DNA of 64,000 nucleotides from JAABSQ01 sp964573705 (GTDB taxonomy: Bacteria; Desulfobacterota; Desulfobacteria; Desulfobacterales; Desulfococcaceae): positions 1 to 64,000 of the forward strand of contig CAZNLT010000005.1 of NCBI GenBank assembly GCA_964573705.1. The letters are read 5' to 3'. The translations under genes were made by a program, and so were the position numbers. The notes beneath the pieces are model-generated. The model saw only the letters and a program-made list of their open reading frames with translations, searched no databases and was not told the DNA's origin. This document shows, piece by piece, positions 53,863-62,577 of the stretch (the stretch's first letter is position 1; each line of letters opens with the position of its first letter).

Positions 53863-54175
53863 ACTCGTGAAATGCCGATTCCAATTTCATCACCAGATCC
53901 GGAACCCCGGATAGATGCCCCTTCCCCGCTGCCTTTTCTATTTCAGCGGCGATTCCGGAGAACCGAACCACCGACAAGTTAACCGCCATGCCTTTAAGGC
54001 TGAGGGCCTCTATTTTGACTCGATCCGCATCCTGTTGATTCAGGGATTTCTTGCGCCGCTCGATTTGTGCGGGAACCCTTTCGATGAAAATAGAGACCAG
54101 TTCATCACACAGGGCTTGATTTCCCCCGATTCGTTTCAATAACACCTCCCGATCGAATATATTCCCCTGTTTCAT
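53846..54175 (-). CDS. Hpt-like domain protein without the phospho-accepting His
   Basis: A 109-residue helical protein. The pattern around residues 52-66 (VKIEALSLKGMAVNLS) is the Hpt core motif A-H-x-L-K-G, but Leu58 stands where the phosphorylated His should be. The ATG at 54175 is chosen because of the AGGAAG site 8 bases upstream; a longer frame starts at 54205. It overlaps the 3' end of the ThiB-like gene by 17 bases in convergent orientation. It cannot act in a normal phosphorelay and may serve as a competitor or scaffold. Confidence 0.6.
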   Translation of the reverse strand: MKQGNIFDREVLLKRIGGNQALCDELVSIFIERVPAQIERRKKSLNQQDADRVKIEALSLKGMAVNLSVVRFSGIAAEIEKAAGKGHLSGVPDLVMKLESAFHEFKVYF

Positions 54176-54220
54176 CCCAGATACTTCCTTTTTTTTCCTA
54201 CCCAAATGTGATAAAATATT

Positions 54221-54249
54221 TTGACAAGTGGTACTTCAACCTGTAAAGT
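54221..54249 (+). promoter_or_regulatory. Putative sigma70-type promoter of the pentapeptide-repeat gene
   Basis: TTGACA (54221-54226), 17 bases, TAAAGT (54244-54249), in an AT-rich stretch about 125 bases before the ATG at 54376. Confidence 0.4.
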
Positions 54250-54375
54250 ATAAAATTATATTTCTATTTAAATAATAAACCCTTATGAAGAAAATTCATT
54301 CACGGAGCCTGGACCGATCGCCATTCGTTCACGGCCGATATCTCTGGTGACCGCCGAATTCCTCCTCCGGGGAAC

Positions 54376-55815
54376 ATGCAACGGCAAATGAAAAAGATCA
54401 TACCCCAAGATCTGGCGCGAATTCTGAAAAACCACAAGCAATGGTTACGCTCCGACGGAAAAGAAGGGACCCGCGCAGACCTGATCAAAACCGATCTTTC
54501 CGGAACCGATTTATCCGAAGCCAACCTCATGCTGGCCGAACTTTCCGGTTCCCAGTTATCCGGGTCGAACCTGCTTCTGGTCGATCTCTCCCAAGCGAAT
54601 CTGTCGGATGCCGATCTTTCGGGCGCTGATCTGTCCGGCGCAGACCTGCTGCTGACCAATTTTGCGAGGGCGGACCTGTCCCGGGCAGACCTGTCGGTGG
54701 TCGACCTCTCCGGCGCCACCCTCTCCCATGCACGGCTGACCGGCGCCATTCTGATTCAGGCAGACCTGTCCGGAGCAACCCTGAAGGGAGCCGATCTATC
54801 CGGCGCCGATCTATCCGGCGCCAATCTGTCGAGCGCGGACCTGAGCGGCGCCGATTTATCCCAGGCCCGCCTGCCCAAAGCCAATCTTCAGGGGGCCAAT
54901 CTCACCGGAGCCAACCTCTTGCTGGCCAACACCTATGCCGCGGAATTCACGGGGGCCGATCTAACCCGGCTAACGGTCGATTCCCTGACCATGACCCAGT
55001 TTTCCCCGGATCTGATTCATCGGTTTCAAAGAACCTTTCAGGTCATCAATCTAGACTATTCCAGTCAGTTTTCTCTGGTTCGCCAGATGGATTTTCCGCC
55101 CGCCTACCATCTGGCGGGCCTGTCTTTTTTAAACTATTTCGGCGCTTTTCTGGTTCAGAAATTCCCCGAAGAAAGCATCAAAGTTCGAATCGAGATGAGG
55201 GCACAGACCGTTACTCTGATCATCGAAACCCCCAATGAAGCGGCCAAACACAAAACAGAAGAGTTTCTTGAAATTTTCGGACTCGTGATTCAGGGAAAGC
55301 TGATTCCCGAAGCCCTGTCGGACAATCCGCTGGAGATTGAGCGCTTAAAACAACTCTTTCGCCATTCCGAAAATCTCCTCGACGGTGAATACGTCGCTCA
55401 AAAAGCCGAAACCGATTCCGGCGCAAACACCCCCCCCGACATTCATTGGCTGAGGGAATATGTGGGGGGCCGGTTTCAACATATGGAACATATTGAATCC
55501 AGGACCCTGGGGCCGGGAGATCTCAGAGGCAATGTGGCCGCATATGCCAGCGGTTTTCGCAAATTTCTGGGGTTTATCAAGACCCTCATGGGCCAGAATG
55601 AAGAGATCCGTCCGGAACTGACGGTGCTGTTTGAAAAGTTGAGCCTGGAGTCTCCAAGAGGAGTCGACATCGAAAAGGTCAAAAAAAGCCTCTCCGCAAT
55701 CCAGTCCAAGTCTCCGAACCGCTACCATGAGCTATCCGCCCTGTTTTCGGATCTCAGCTTTAATGAAAGCGGCAGTCCGTGGGGCGAAATCCTTTCGGAT
55801 CTATTTCGAAGATGA
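54376..55815 (+). CDS. Pentapeptide-repeat protein with unique C-terminal domain
   Basis: Residues about 33-200 are around thirty A(D/N)LXX pentapeptides (for example ADLSGADLSGANLSSADL), which form a right-handed square beta-helix. The remaining 280 residues are non-repetitive and charged, with a Pro-rich join (TPPDIHWLREYVGG) and a helical C-terminus. No membrane segment or DNA-gyrase-inhibitor feature is seen. The first codons (MQRQMKKIIPQDLARILKNH) resemble the N-terminal helix often found before such repeats. The function is unknown, and the C-terminal part gives no family match. Confidence 0.8.
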   Translation: MQRQMKKIIPQDLARILKNHKQWLRSDGKEGTRADLIKTDLSGTDLSEANLMLAELSGSQLSGSNLLLVDLSQANLSDADLSGADLSGADLLLTNFARADLSRADLSVVDLSGATLSHARLTGAILIQADLSGATLKGADLSGADLSGANLSSADLSGADLSQARLPKANLQGANLTGANLLLANTYAAEFTGADLTRLTVDSLTMTQFSPDLIHRFQRTFQVINLDYSSQFSLVRQMDFPPAYHLAGLSFLNYFGAFLVQKFPEESIKVRIEMRAQTVTLIIETPNEAAKHKTEEFLEIFGLVIQGKLIPEALSDNPLEIERLKQLFRHSENLLDGEYVAQKAETDSGANTPPDIHWLREYVGGRFQHMEHIESRTLGPGDLRGNVAAYASGFRKFLGFIKTLMGQNEEIRPELTVLFEKLSLESPRGVDIEKVKKSLSAIQSKSPNRYHELSALFSDLSFNESGSPWGEILSDLFRR

Positions 55816-55962
55816 TCAGCGCTTCGGCCAAGCCTGGCATAGCCTGAATGATCGGCAGGCAACCACAATATATTTTCCCGGGCCAGAAAGCTGTTTGAAC
55901 AAAAGCAAGTTCTTGCCGGGCCGGGAAAATATCCCGGGGTGGCCGAAACGGTAATCATGGCC
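55812..55962. repeat. Dispersed palindromic repeat, copy 3
   Basis: Outer inverted ends are ATGATCAGCGCTTCGGCCA (left) and GGCCGAAACGGTAATCAT (right). The right stem GCCGGGCCGGGAAAATATCC matches copy 1, while the left stem is partly worn (ATATATTTTCCCGGGCC). The loop keeps AAAGCTGTTTGAACAAAAGC and AGTTCTTGCC. The repeat starts at the stop codon of the pentapeptide-repeat gene and ends before the hemerythrin gene. Confidence 0.85.
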
Positions 55963-56020
55963 GTAAAAACAGACTTTTGCACTTGACCAATATGTCGCCG
56001 GCAGCGAAAGGAGATAGAAG

Positions 56021-56422
56021 ATGACATTCTTTCCATGGGACGACCGGTATCGCATCGGTGTGGACAGAATCGATCTACAACACGAAAAACTGGTCGGCCT
56101 ATTGAACGATCTGTATGAGGCCATGCACGCGGGTGAGGGACGAGAAGCCCTGAGCCGGGTGCTGACGGGCTTGACCCGGTATGTACAGACCCATTTCTCA
56201 TTTGAAGAGCAGATGATGCGTGAGCGCGGATACCCCGGTTTCTCCGCGCACCGTGAAAAGCATGAAAAGATGACCCGAAAGGTGATGGAGATTCAAGAAG
56301 CCTTTGAAAAAGGAGATATCATCAGTCCGGTTCAGGTCAGCAATTTTTTAAAAGGGTGGCTGCAAAAACATATCATGGAAACCGACCGGAAATTCGGTGA
56401 TTTCTGTCGAATTCAGGATTGA
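56021..56422 (+). CDS. Bacteriohemerythrin
   Basis: A 133-residue four-helix protein with the di-iron ligands in order: RIDLQHEKLV, THFSFEEQMM (HxxxE), HREKHEKM and KHIMETD. Hemerythrins bind oxygen reversibly and are common in sulfate reducers facing oxygen exposure. It starts MTFFPWDDRYRIGVDRID, the typical family start, and overlaps the possible start of the NAD kinase gene. Confidence 0.92.
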   Translation: MTFFPWDDRYRIGVDRIDLQHEKLVGLLNDLYEAMHAGEGREALSRVLTGLTRYVQTHFSFEEQMMRERGYPGFSAHREKHEKMTRKVMEIQEAFEKGDIISPVQVSNFLKGWLQKHIMETDRKFGDFCRIQD

Positions 56423-56472
56423 AAAAACAGGGACGCGTCCGGTCCCGATCGAAAAGAGGAGTGGATCACATT

Positions 56473-57327
56473 TTGAGAAAAGTCGGCTTGTATGTCAAAA
56501 TCGATACGGAGGCGAGCAAAAAGGCGGACGAATTTGAATCCTGGCTCCAGTCTAAGCAGGTGGAGGTGGTCCGGCGAGAAACCCTTCCGCCCAGCCGCAG
56601 ACTCCCCCCGAAACCGATATCCACCGCCCCGCCGGATCTCGACTGCATGTTCGTGCTGGGGGGAGACGGCACCTTTCTGAGCGCCGCCCGATGGATCGGA
56701 GAACACCCGATTCCGCTGCTGGGCATCAAGTTCGGAGAAGTCGGCTTTCTGGCGGAAACCGCCGCGGACTCTCTGTTTTTGGCGGCCGAAAATGTACTGA
56801 ATGAAAAATTCACCACCTCGGCCCGCATGCGCCTGTCGGTTCAGGTCTTTCGGGAAGGAAAAGAGATCGCCCGGGAACCGGTGCTCAATGATATCGTCAT
56901 CAACAAAGGAGCGCTGGCGCGGCTTGCCCATATTAAAACCTATATCAACGACCGATACCTCACCACCTATAAAGCCGACGGGCTGATCGTTTCCACGCCG
57001 ACCGGGTCCACCGCCTACAACCTGGCCGCCGGCGGACCCATCATCCATCCCTCGGTGCCGGGAATCATTATGTCCCCCATCTGCCCCTTTACCCTGACCA
57101 ACCGCCCCTTGATTATACCGGATTCAGCCAACATCATGATTCGGCTGGCCCAAAAATCTTCGGACATCATGCTCACCTTTGACGGACAGGTCGGACTGGA
57201 TATCAGTGAAAAAGATACCATTCTAGTTCGCAAGGGAATGAACCCCATCCAGATGATTGTGATGCCGGACCGAAACTATTTCGATGTCCTCAAAACCAAG
57301 CTGCGATGGAGCGGCGGACAGCTATAA
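56473..57327 (+). CDS. nadK: NAD kinase
   Basis: The protein has the GGDGT motif (CMFVLGGDGTFLSAARW), the NE/D substrate motif (VLNDIVINKGALARLAHI) and the glycine-rich GLIVSTPTGSTAYNLAAGGP. It makes NADP from NAD and ATP. The best start is uncertain. A TTG at 56473 (LRKVGLYVKID) sits about 11 bases after GAGGAG and gives the usual family length. The ATG at 56419 would overlap the hemerythrin gene and add 18 basic residues. Confidence 0.9.
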   Translation: MRKVGLYVKIDTEASKKADEFESWLQSKQVEVVRRETLPPSRRLPPKPISTAPPDLDCMFVLGGDGTFLSAARWIGEHPIPLLGIKFGEVGFLAETAADSLFLAAENVLNEKFTTSARMRLSVQVFREGKEIAREPVLNDIVINKGALARLAHIKTYINDRYLTTYKADGLIVSTPTGSTAYNLAAGGPIIHPSVPGIIMSPICPFTLTNRPLIIPDSANIMIRLAQKSSDIMLTFDGQVGLDISEKDTILVRKGMNPIQMIVMPDRNYFDVLKTKLRWSGGQL

Positions 57328-57330
57328 TGA

Positions 57331-57359
57331 TTGACAAAGCGGATTCGTATCGGTACAGA
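57331..57359 (+). promoter_or_regulatory. Putative sigma70-type promoter of the CHASE2 kinase gene
   Basis: TTGACA (57331-57336), 17 bases, TACAGA (57354-57359), about 60 bases before the kinase start. The site lies directly after the nadK stop. Confidence 0.4.
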
Positions 57360-57418
57360 AACGTACCCGAATCATTCTTTTACCCGCACCTTCACGGGTT
57401 CAAAGGAATCACTGCCGT

Positions 57419-59968
57419 ATGGGAATTCTAAAAAAACAACCGACGATTATTCTGGGCGTCGTCATCACGGCGCTCTTCCTGGTTTTCAGCATCCTTCGAA
57501 TCGATTTTCTCGACAACCTGGAGCTGAAATTCTATGACCTGCGAATGAATATGAGAGAAACCCCGGGAGATTCCGATGAAATCGTGATCGTGGATATCGA
57601 CGACGATTCCATCGACAAACTCGGCCGGTGGCCTTGGCCCCGTTCTCTGATGGCCCAGGCAATTGAGAAAGTTCATGAAGCCTCCCCCAAACTCATCGGC
57701 CTCAATATGATCTACAGCGAACCGGAGGAAGCCGGCGGGTTGAAGCAGATAAAGCTGTTGTCCGAATTCATTCTTCAGGAAACCGGCGGCAAGAATCCGA
57801 AAATTCTCCGCGCCATGCAAATGGCCCAGGAACAGCTGGACAATGACCGAAAACTGAGCGAGGCCCTGAATACAACCGGGAATGTGGTGCTGCCGGTCTT
57901 TTTCAGGGAATCCCGAATCGTCACCCGAGATCGAAAAACCGCCGATGAAGCCATCGCCTCCCAGGCCGTTCCCAATGTAGAGGCCGCCGGCCCCGGAAAA
58001 ACCGCCGAAGCCGATGAAATCAAGGCGCCCATCCCCCCGTTTCTGGAGGCGGCCGAAGGTATCGGCCACGTCAATCTCATCTATGATCCGGACGGCAAGG
58101 TTCGCCGGGACATCCTCCTGTTTCGATACCGGGACCTCTACATTCCCTCTTTTCCCTTGCGGCTGGCCGCCCTCTCTCTGGACATCTCCAACACCAATAT
58201 CGAAGCCGATCTGGGCAGTTACGTGGCCCTGGGCAGCCGCATCTCGATTCCGACCACCTCCGATACGCAAATGCTGGTCTCCTTCAAAAGCGCGGAGGAA
58301 ACATTCAAGAGCTATTCTTTTTTCGATGTCATCAACGACAAGATTCCCTTGAACGTCTTTTCGGATAAAATCGTCCTGATCACCCCTTCGGCTTCGGGCA
58401 TTATGAACCCGTTCAGCACCCCCACCAGTCAACGGATGAACTTCGGCGAGTTTACCGCCAATGCGGTCTGGACCATCCTGAATCAGCAGTTCATTCGACA
58501 ACCCGGGTGGGGTTCCATCGCCATATATGTGATGATCGTGGTGGTGGGGCTGTTGATCACCCTGGTCCTGCCCCGACTCAAAGCGATCGTGGCCGGGTTG
58601 ACCTTCATCCTGTTTTTGGGACTTCTGGTGGGCAGCGCCATCCATCTCTTCGTCTCCCAGGGGCTTTGGATCGAAATCACCTATCCTTTCCTCCAGCTGG
58701 TTTTCGGCTATATCGGGGTGGTCACGATCAATTTCTTCGTCACCGAAGCCGGAAAGGAGAAGATCGAAGGAGAATCCGCAGAAACCAACCGCATGCTGGG
58801 GCTTTCTTTTCAAAACCAGGGCATGCTGGACATGGCTTTCGATAAATTTCGAAAGGTGCCGGTGGATGAAGAAACCAAGGACCTGCTCTATAATCTCGGG
58901 CTGGATTATGAACGAAAGCGCCAGTACAACAAGGCGGCCTCCGTATATGAATACATCGAGCGGTATGATCCCCACTATAAGGATGTCGCGCCCAAAAAGA
59001 AAAAACTGCTTCAGGCCAGCGAAAATATGGTGTTCGGCGACGGCCTGCTGAGCGGCGGCAGTACGGGCGGCGACCCGCTGCTTTCGGGCGGCAGTGAAAC
59101 CCGTCCGACACTGGGACGGTACGAGGTCCTGAAGCAGCTCGGAAAGGGGGCCATGGGCATCGTCTATCTGGGGCAGGACCCGCGAATCAACCGGACCACC
59201 GCCATCAAGACCTTCAAATTCACCGAGGGGTTCGAGCCCGAAGAGGCGGAAAAACTCAAACAGAAGTTTTTCCGGGAAGCGGAAAGCGCCGGCACCCTGT
59301 CCCACCCCAATATCGTGACCATCTATGACGCGGGAGACGAACACGACCTGGCCTATATCGCCATGGAATTTCTGGACGGGGACGATTTTCAGAAATACAC
59401 CAAGAAAAAGAACCTCCTGCCCATGCGGAAGGTGATCGAGTATGTGGCCGATATCGCCGACGCACTCGACTACGCCCATCAGAAGGGGATCGTGCACCGG
59501 GACGTCAAACCGGCCAACATTATGATTTTAAAAAACAAGGTGGTCAAGATCACCGATTTCGGCATCGCTCGAATCACCGCCTCGTCCCAGACCCAGACCG
59601 GGGTGGTCAAGGGCACCCCCCACTATATGTCCCCCGAGCAGATATCCGGAAAAAAGGTAGACGGCAGAACCGATATTTTCTCCCTGGGGGCCATGCTCTA
59701 CCAGCTGTTGACCGGCGAGCTTCCGTTTCGCGGAGACAGCCCGGCGGCCCTGATGCATCAGATCATGAACGTACGCCATCCGGACCCCCGAAAAAGCAAT
59801 CCCAAAATCATCAAACCCCTGGTCACCATCATCGATAAAGCGCTGGAAAAAGACTGGGATAAACGATACCAGCGGGCAAGTCACATGGCCAAACACCTGA
59901 GAATTCTGGGGTCCAAAATCGATGCCATCATGGCTCAGAAAAAAGCGGCCAGTGCCAAAAGCGCCTGA
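57419..59968 (+). CDS. CHASE2-TPR-like-Ser/Thr protein kinase
   Basis: An 849-residue membrane kinase. After a first membrane segment (10-27), the CHASE2 sensor shows YDLRMNMRETPGDSDEIVIV with WPWPRSLMAQAI. Two to three membrane segments follow (about 362-440). A TPR-like helical region (LGLSFQNQGMLDMAFDKF with KAASVYEYIERY) comes next. The kinase domain is intact: glycine loop LGKGAMGIVYLGQD, Lys in TAIKTFKF, catalytic VHRDVKPANIMI, DFG (ITDFGIARI) and activation segment GTPHYMSPEQ. It senses an extracellular signal and phosphorylates Ser/Thr targets, probably the FHA protein downstream. Confidence 0.93.
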   Translation: MGILKKQPTIILGVVITALFLVFSILRIDFLDNLELKFYDLRMNMRETPGDSDEIVIVDIDDDSIDKLGRWPWPRSLMAQAIEKVHEASPKLIGLNMIYSEPEEAGGLKQIKLLSEFILQETGGKNPKILRAMQMAQEQLDNDRKLSEALNTTGNVVLPVFFRESRIVTRDRKTADEAIASQAVPNVEAAGPGKTAEADEIKAPIPPFLEAAEGIGHVNLIYDPDGKVRRDILLFRYRDLYIPSFPLRLAALSLDISNTNIEADLGSYVALGSRISIPTTSDTQMLVSFKSAEETFKSYSFFDVINDKIPLNVFSDKIVLITPSASGIMNPFSTPTSQRMNFGEFTANAVWTILNQQFIRQPGWGSIAIYVMIVVVGLLITLVLPRLKAIVAGLTFILFLGLLVGSAIHLFVSQGLWIEITYPFLQLVFGYIGVVTINFFVTEAGKEKIEGESAETNRMLGLSFQNQGMLDMAFDKFRKVPVDEETKDLLYNLGLDYERKRQYNKAASVYEYIERYDPHYKDVAPKKKKLLQASENMVFGDGLLSGGSTGGDPLLSGGSETRPTLGRYEVLKQLGKGAMGIVYLGQDPRINRTTAIKTFKFTEGFEPEEAEKLKQKFFREAESAGTLSHPNIVTIYDAGDEHDLAYIAMEFLDGDDFQKYTKKKNLLPMRKVIEYVADIADALDYAHQKGIVHRDVKPANIMILKNKVVKITDFGIARITASSQTQTGVVKGTPHYMSPEQISGKKVDGRTDIFSLGAMLYQLLTGELPFRGDSPAALMHQIMNVRHPDPRKSNPKIIKPLVTIIDKALEKDWDKRYQRASHMAKHLRILGSKIDAIMAQKKAASAKSA

Positions 59969-60004
59969 TCATAATTTCCCCACCTGGTAAAGAGAGGGCT
60001 TTCG

Positions 60005-60820
60005 ATGGTTGTTGTGGAATCGTCCGGATTGACCGACGTCGGATTGAAACGAAAAGGAAACGAGGACGCGCTTTTTTACGATGACGACCTGAAGCTGTTC
60101 GTGGTGGCCGACGGCATGGGCGGGCACCAGGCCGGGGAAATCGCCAGCGATCTTGTGGTAAAGACCATGAAAGATTACATGGTCCGGTTCAACCAGAAGG
60201 AAGCGGTCGAGGAGCTGGCCGATTCCGACAAGACCCTTTCCAAAGACGCCAACCGGCTGATCTCCGGCATCAACCTGTCCAATCAGGTCGTCTATCAGGC
60301 GGCCCTCAACAAACGGGCTTTTCAGGGAATGGGCGCCACCCTGTCTGCGGTCTATTTTTCAGACGACACCCTCATCGCCTCCAATGTAGGAGACAGCCCC
60401 ATCTACCTGATACGAAACCAGGAAATCGAGGTTCTATCGGTCCCCCACACGGTACTGGCCGAACAGATCGCCCTTAACCAGGACCAGGAAACCCGATTCG
60501 GCAAGGAATACAGCCATATGCTCACCCGGGCCATGGGGGTGGATGAAGCCGTCAGACCCGATATCTGCGAGTTGCAGTGTTTCAAAGGAGACATTCTGGT
60601 GATCGCCTCGGACGGGCTGACCAACAAAGTCTCCCCCGGGGAGATTTCACAGATCGTTCAAACCAAAAAGCCCGCCAAAGCCTGCCGCATCCTGGTGGAC
60701 ATGGCCAACCAGCGCGGCGGTGATGACAATATTACGTTGATTGTGATAAAGGTAAAACAGGTTCTGCATCAACAAAGAGGATTTATGAACCGGATTTTCC
60801 GGTTCATTCGTCGCGGTTAG
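60005..60820 (+). CDS. PP2C-family Ser/Thr protein phosphatase
   Basis: A 271-residue phosphatase with the PP2C metal-binding Asp motifs: DVGLKRKGNEDALFYDD, LFVVADGMGGHQAGEIAS, NVGDSPIYLI and DDNITLIVIK. It is cytoplasmic. It starts 36 bases after the kinase gene and reverses its action, as in the PknB-Stp pairs and the PpkA-PppA system. Confidence 0.93.
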   Translation: MVVVESSGLTDVGLKRKGNEDALFYDDDLKLFVVADGMGGHQAGEIASDLVVKTMKDYMVRFNQKEAVEELADSDKTLSKDANRLISGINLSNQVVYQAALNKRAFQGMGATLSAVYFSDDTLIASNVGDSPIYLIRNQEIEVLSVPHTVLAEQIALNQDQETRFGKEYSHMLTRAMGVDEAVRPDICELQCFKGDILVIASDGLTNKVSPGEISQIVQTKKPAKACRILVDMANQRGGDDNITLIVIKVKQVLHQQRGFMNRIFRFIRRG

Positions 60821-60844
60821 CTTACAGAAGCAAAGGGGAATACC

Positions 60845-61564
60845 ATGCCGTTAGTGACCCTGAGATTTAAAAAAGACGAAAAAAAGCTGGGTGAGTTTGT
60901 CGCCGAGAAGGGAAGATCCCTCACCATCGGACGGCTCGAAGACAACGACATCGTCATCGAAAATCTGGCGGTCTCGGGCCATCATGCTAAAATCGACGCG
61001 GTCGGGGACAAGTTTCTGGCGACGGATCTCAACAGCAAAAACGGAACCTTCGTCAACGAGACGCTGATCACCCAGCCTCACTGGCTACGGCACGGGGACG
61101 TCATCATCATCGGAAAACACTACCTGGTCTTCGCCTACACCTCGGAGGAAGAACAGCCCGAGGATGCCCATGATCCCATGCAGGATACCATGATCATGGA
61201 TACGGAGCAATTCCGGAAGATGCGGGAAAAAAGTCAGGCCACTCAACAGGCCCGGCAGGACGCCAAAAAAGAACCAGTGGGCATACTCTCGTTTCTTTCC
61301 GGTGGTGAAGGAGAGATAGATCTTACCAAGAAATTGACCAAAATCGGCAAAAACGCCTCTTCGGATATCGTCATCAGCGGCCTGACCATCGGTCAGACGG
61401 CGGCCACCATCAGCAAACGCCCCAACGGCTATTATCTCAGTTACGTAGGGGGATTTTCCAAGCCCAAAGTGAATGGGGAAACGGTGAAGGAATCGGTCCA
61501 GCTGAACCAGTTCGATACTGTGGAGCTCGGATCTTTGAAAATGCAGTTTCTGCTGAAAGAATAA
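60845..61564 (+). CDS. Protein with two FHA domains
   Basis: The N-terminal FHA (residues 1-100) has TIGRLEDNDIVIE, SGHHAKI and DLNSKNGTFVN, the classical phosphothreonine-binding loops. The C-terminal part (about 150-239) has KIGKNASSDIVI and GQTAATISKR, a degenerate second FHA. Between them is a helical linker. It fits as a phospho-dependent adaptor of the upstream kinase and phosphatase, as Fha does in type VI secretion control, although no type VI genes are near. Confidence 0.88.
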   Translation: MPLVTLRFKKDEKKLGEFVAEKGRSLTIGRLEDNDIVIENLAVSGHHAKIDAVGDKFLATDLNSKNGTFVNETLITQPHWLRHGDVIIIGKHYLVFAYTSEEEQPEDAHDPMQDTMIMDTEQFRKMREKSQATQQARQDAKKEPVGILSFLSGGEGEIDLTKKLTKIGKNASSDIVISGLTIGQTAATISKRPNGYYLSYVGGFSKPKVNGETVKESVQLNQFDTVELGSLKMQFLLKE

Positions 61565-61672
61565 GCAGCCGGTCTGATTTACTCGCAAATACGAAAGAAT
61601 CGGCGACAGGGCCATACTACCGGTCTCTTTCACCACGGGTGATGGGCCTAACAGATGGAGTAGATTGTAAAT

Positions 61673-62542
61673 ATGAGGACCTCGTCCAATTCTCTTTTCC
61701 CCGACAAACGCTTTCTGATTCCATTCCTCCTTCTGGTTCTGATCATCGGCGGCATCGTCTTTCTGTTTTTCACAAACGAAGATGTAGCCACCGAGCTTCG
61801 CCAGGTGCGGGAGCCGATGCCCAATCAGTTTTTCGTCGGTATCGACGTATCCGCCACTATCAGCACCGATATCCTCGAGAAACTCAAAAAGGCGCTCATT
61901 TCCAGGCTTCGCAATTTTATCGGTGATGAAGCGGTCTCCTATACGGTGACCACCTTCGGGAATCCGGGATGCGGAATGGATTCGGTATCCCGAATTGTTT
62001 CCACCCGGTCCCCGGACGACCCGATGGCCTTCAGCCTGCAGGTGGAAGATAAGATCAGCGAGATCGACATCACCAAAGTGGCGCCGAGGGATACCGAGCC
62101 CCTGACCACCCCCCTTTATTGCTTTCTCGAAAGCACTCTGCCCCGGCATGCCGGCGGGCGGATCATCATCTTTTCAGATCTCCTGAACGATGACAGCGAT
62201 TGCGACAAACAGTTCATTTTTCCGGAAAACGCCATCGTCGAGTTCGGAAAAAACAAAAGCGGCCAGATTATTTTTCTGTACCCCACGCCCCATTTGACCG
62301 ACAACCCGGAGTTGAATCAGCGAATACGGGATAAACAGAATGATTTTATCGCCCGAATGAAGGCCCTGAGCACTCAGGGAAAGGTTCGGGCCTTTTTTTA
62401 TCACATTCCCGATGATCCGCTGGAAACGCTGGAGTTCATCCGATCTCAACTTCAAAACGCCATTCCCACCACCATGTTCGACGTCGTATGGGAACGAACC
62501 TCCAAGGTGCTCCAAACGATCGTATCGGCGGTCCGTGGATAA
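61673..62542 (+). CDS. Membrane-anchored vWA-like protein
   Basis: After a short start, a membrane helix (FLIPFLLLVLIIGGIVFLFF) anchors a 250-residue domain. Its first strand reads FVGIDVSATIST, a vWA-like MIDAS start (D-x-S-x-T here), and RIIIFSDLLNDDSD supplies the second metal-site strand. The domain has otherwise low similarity to known vWA proteins. It closes the kinase-phosphatase-FHA group and could be its effector or an ECM/secretion sensor. The start has a weak GGAG site. Confidence 0.7.
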   Translation: MRTSSNSLFPDKRFLIPFLLLVLIIGGIVFLFFTNEDVATELRQVREPMPNQFFVGIDVSATISTDILEKLKKALISRLRNFIGDEAVSYTVTTFGNPGCGMDSVSRIVSTRSPDDPMAFSLQVEDKISEIDITKVAPRDTEPLTTPLYCFLESTLPRHAGGRIIIFSDLLNDDSDCDKQFIFPENAIVEFGKNKSGQIIFLYPTPHLTDNPELNQRIRDKQNDFIARMKALSTQGKVRAFFYHIPDDPLETLEFIRSQLQNAIPTTMFDVVWERTSKVLQTIVSAVRG

Positions 62543-62577
62543 ATGCGGATTCGCGGCTCCCGGGAAAGAAACCTGTT

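Noticed and set aside
57428..59497. 689-codon minus-strand frame opposite the CHASE2 kinase
   Set aside because: The plus strand has all kinase motifs; the minus frame is an antisense shadow with biased composition.
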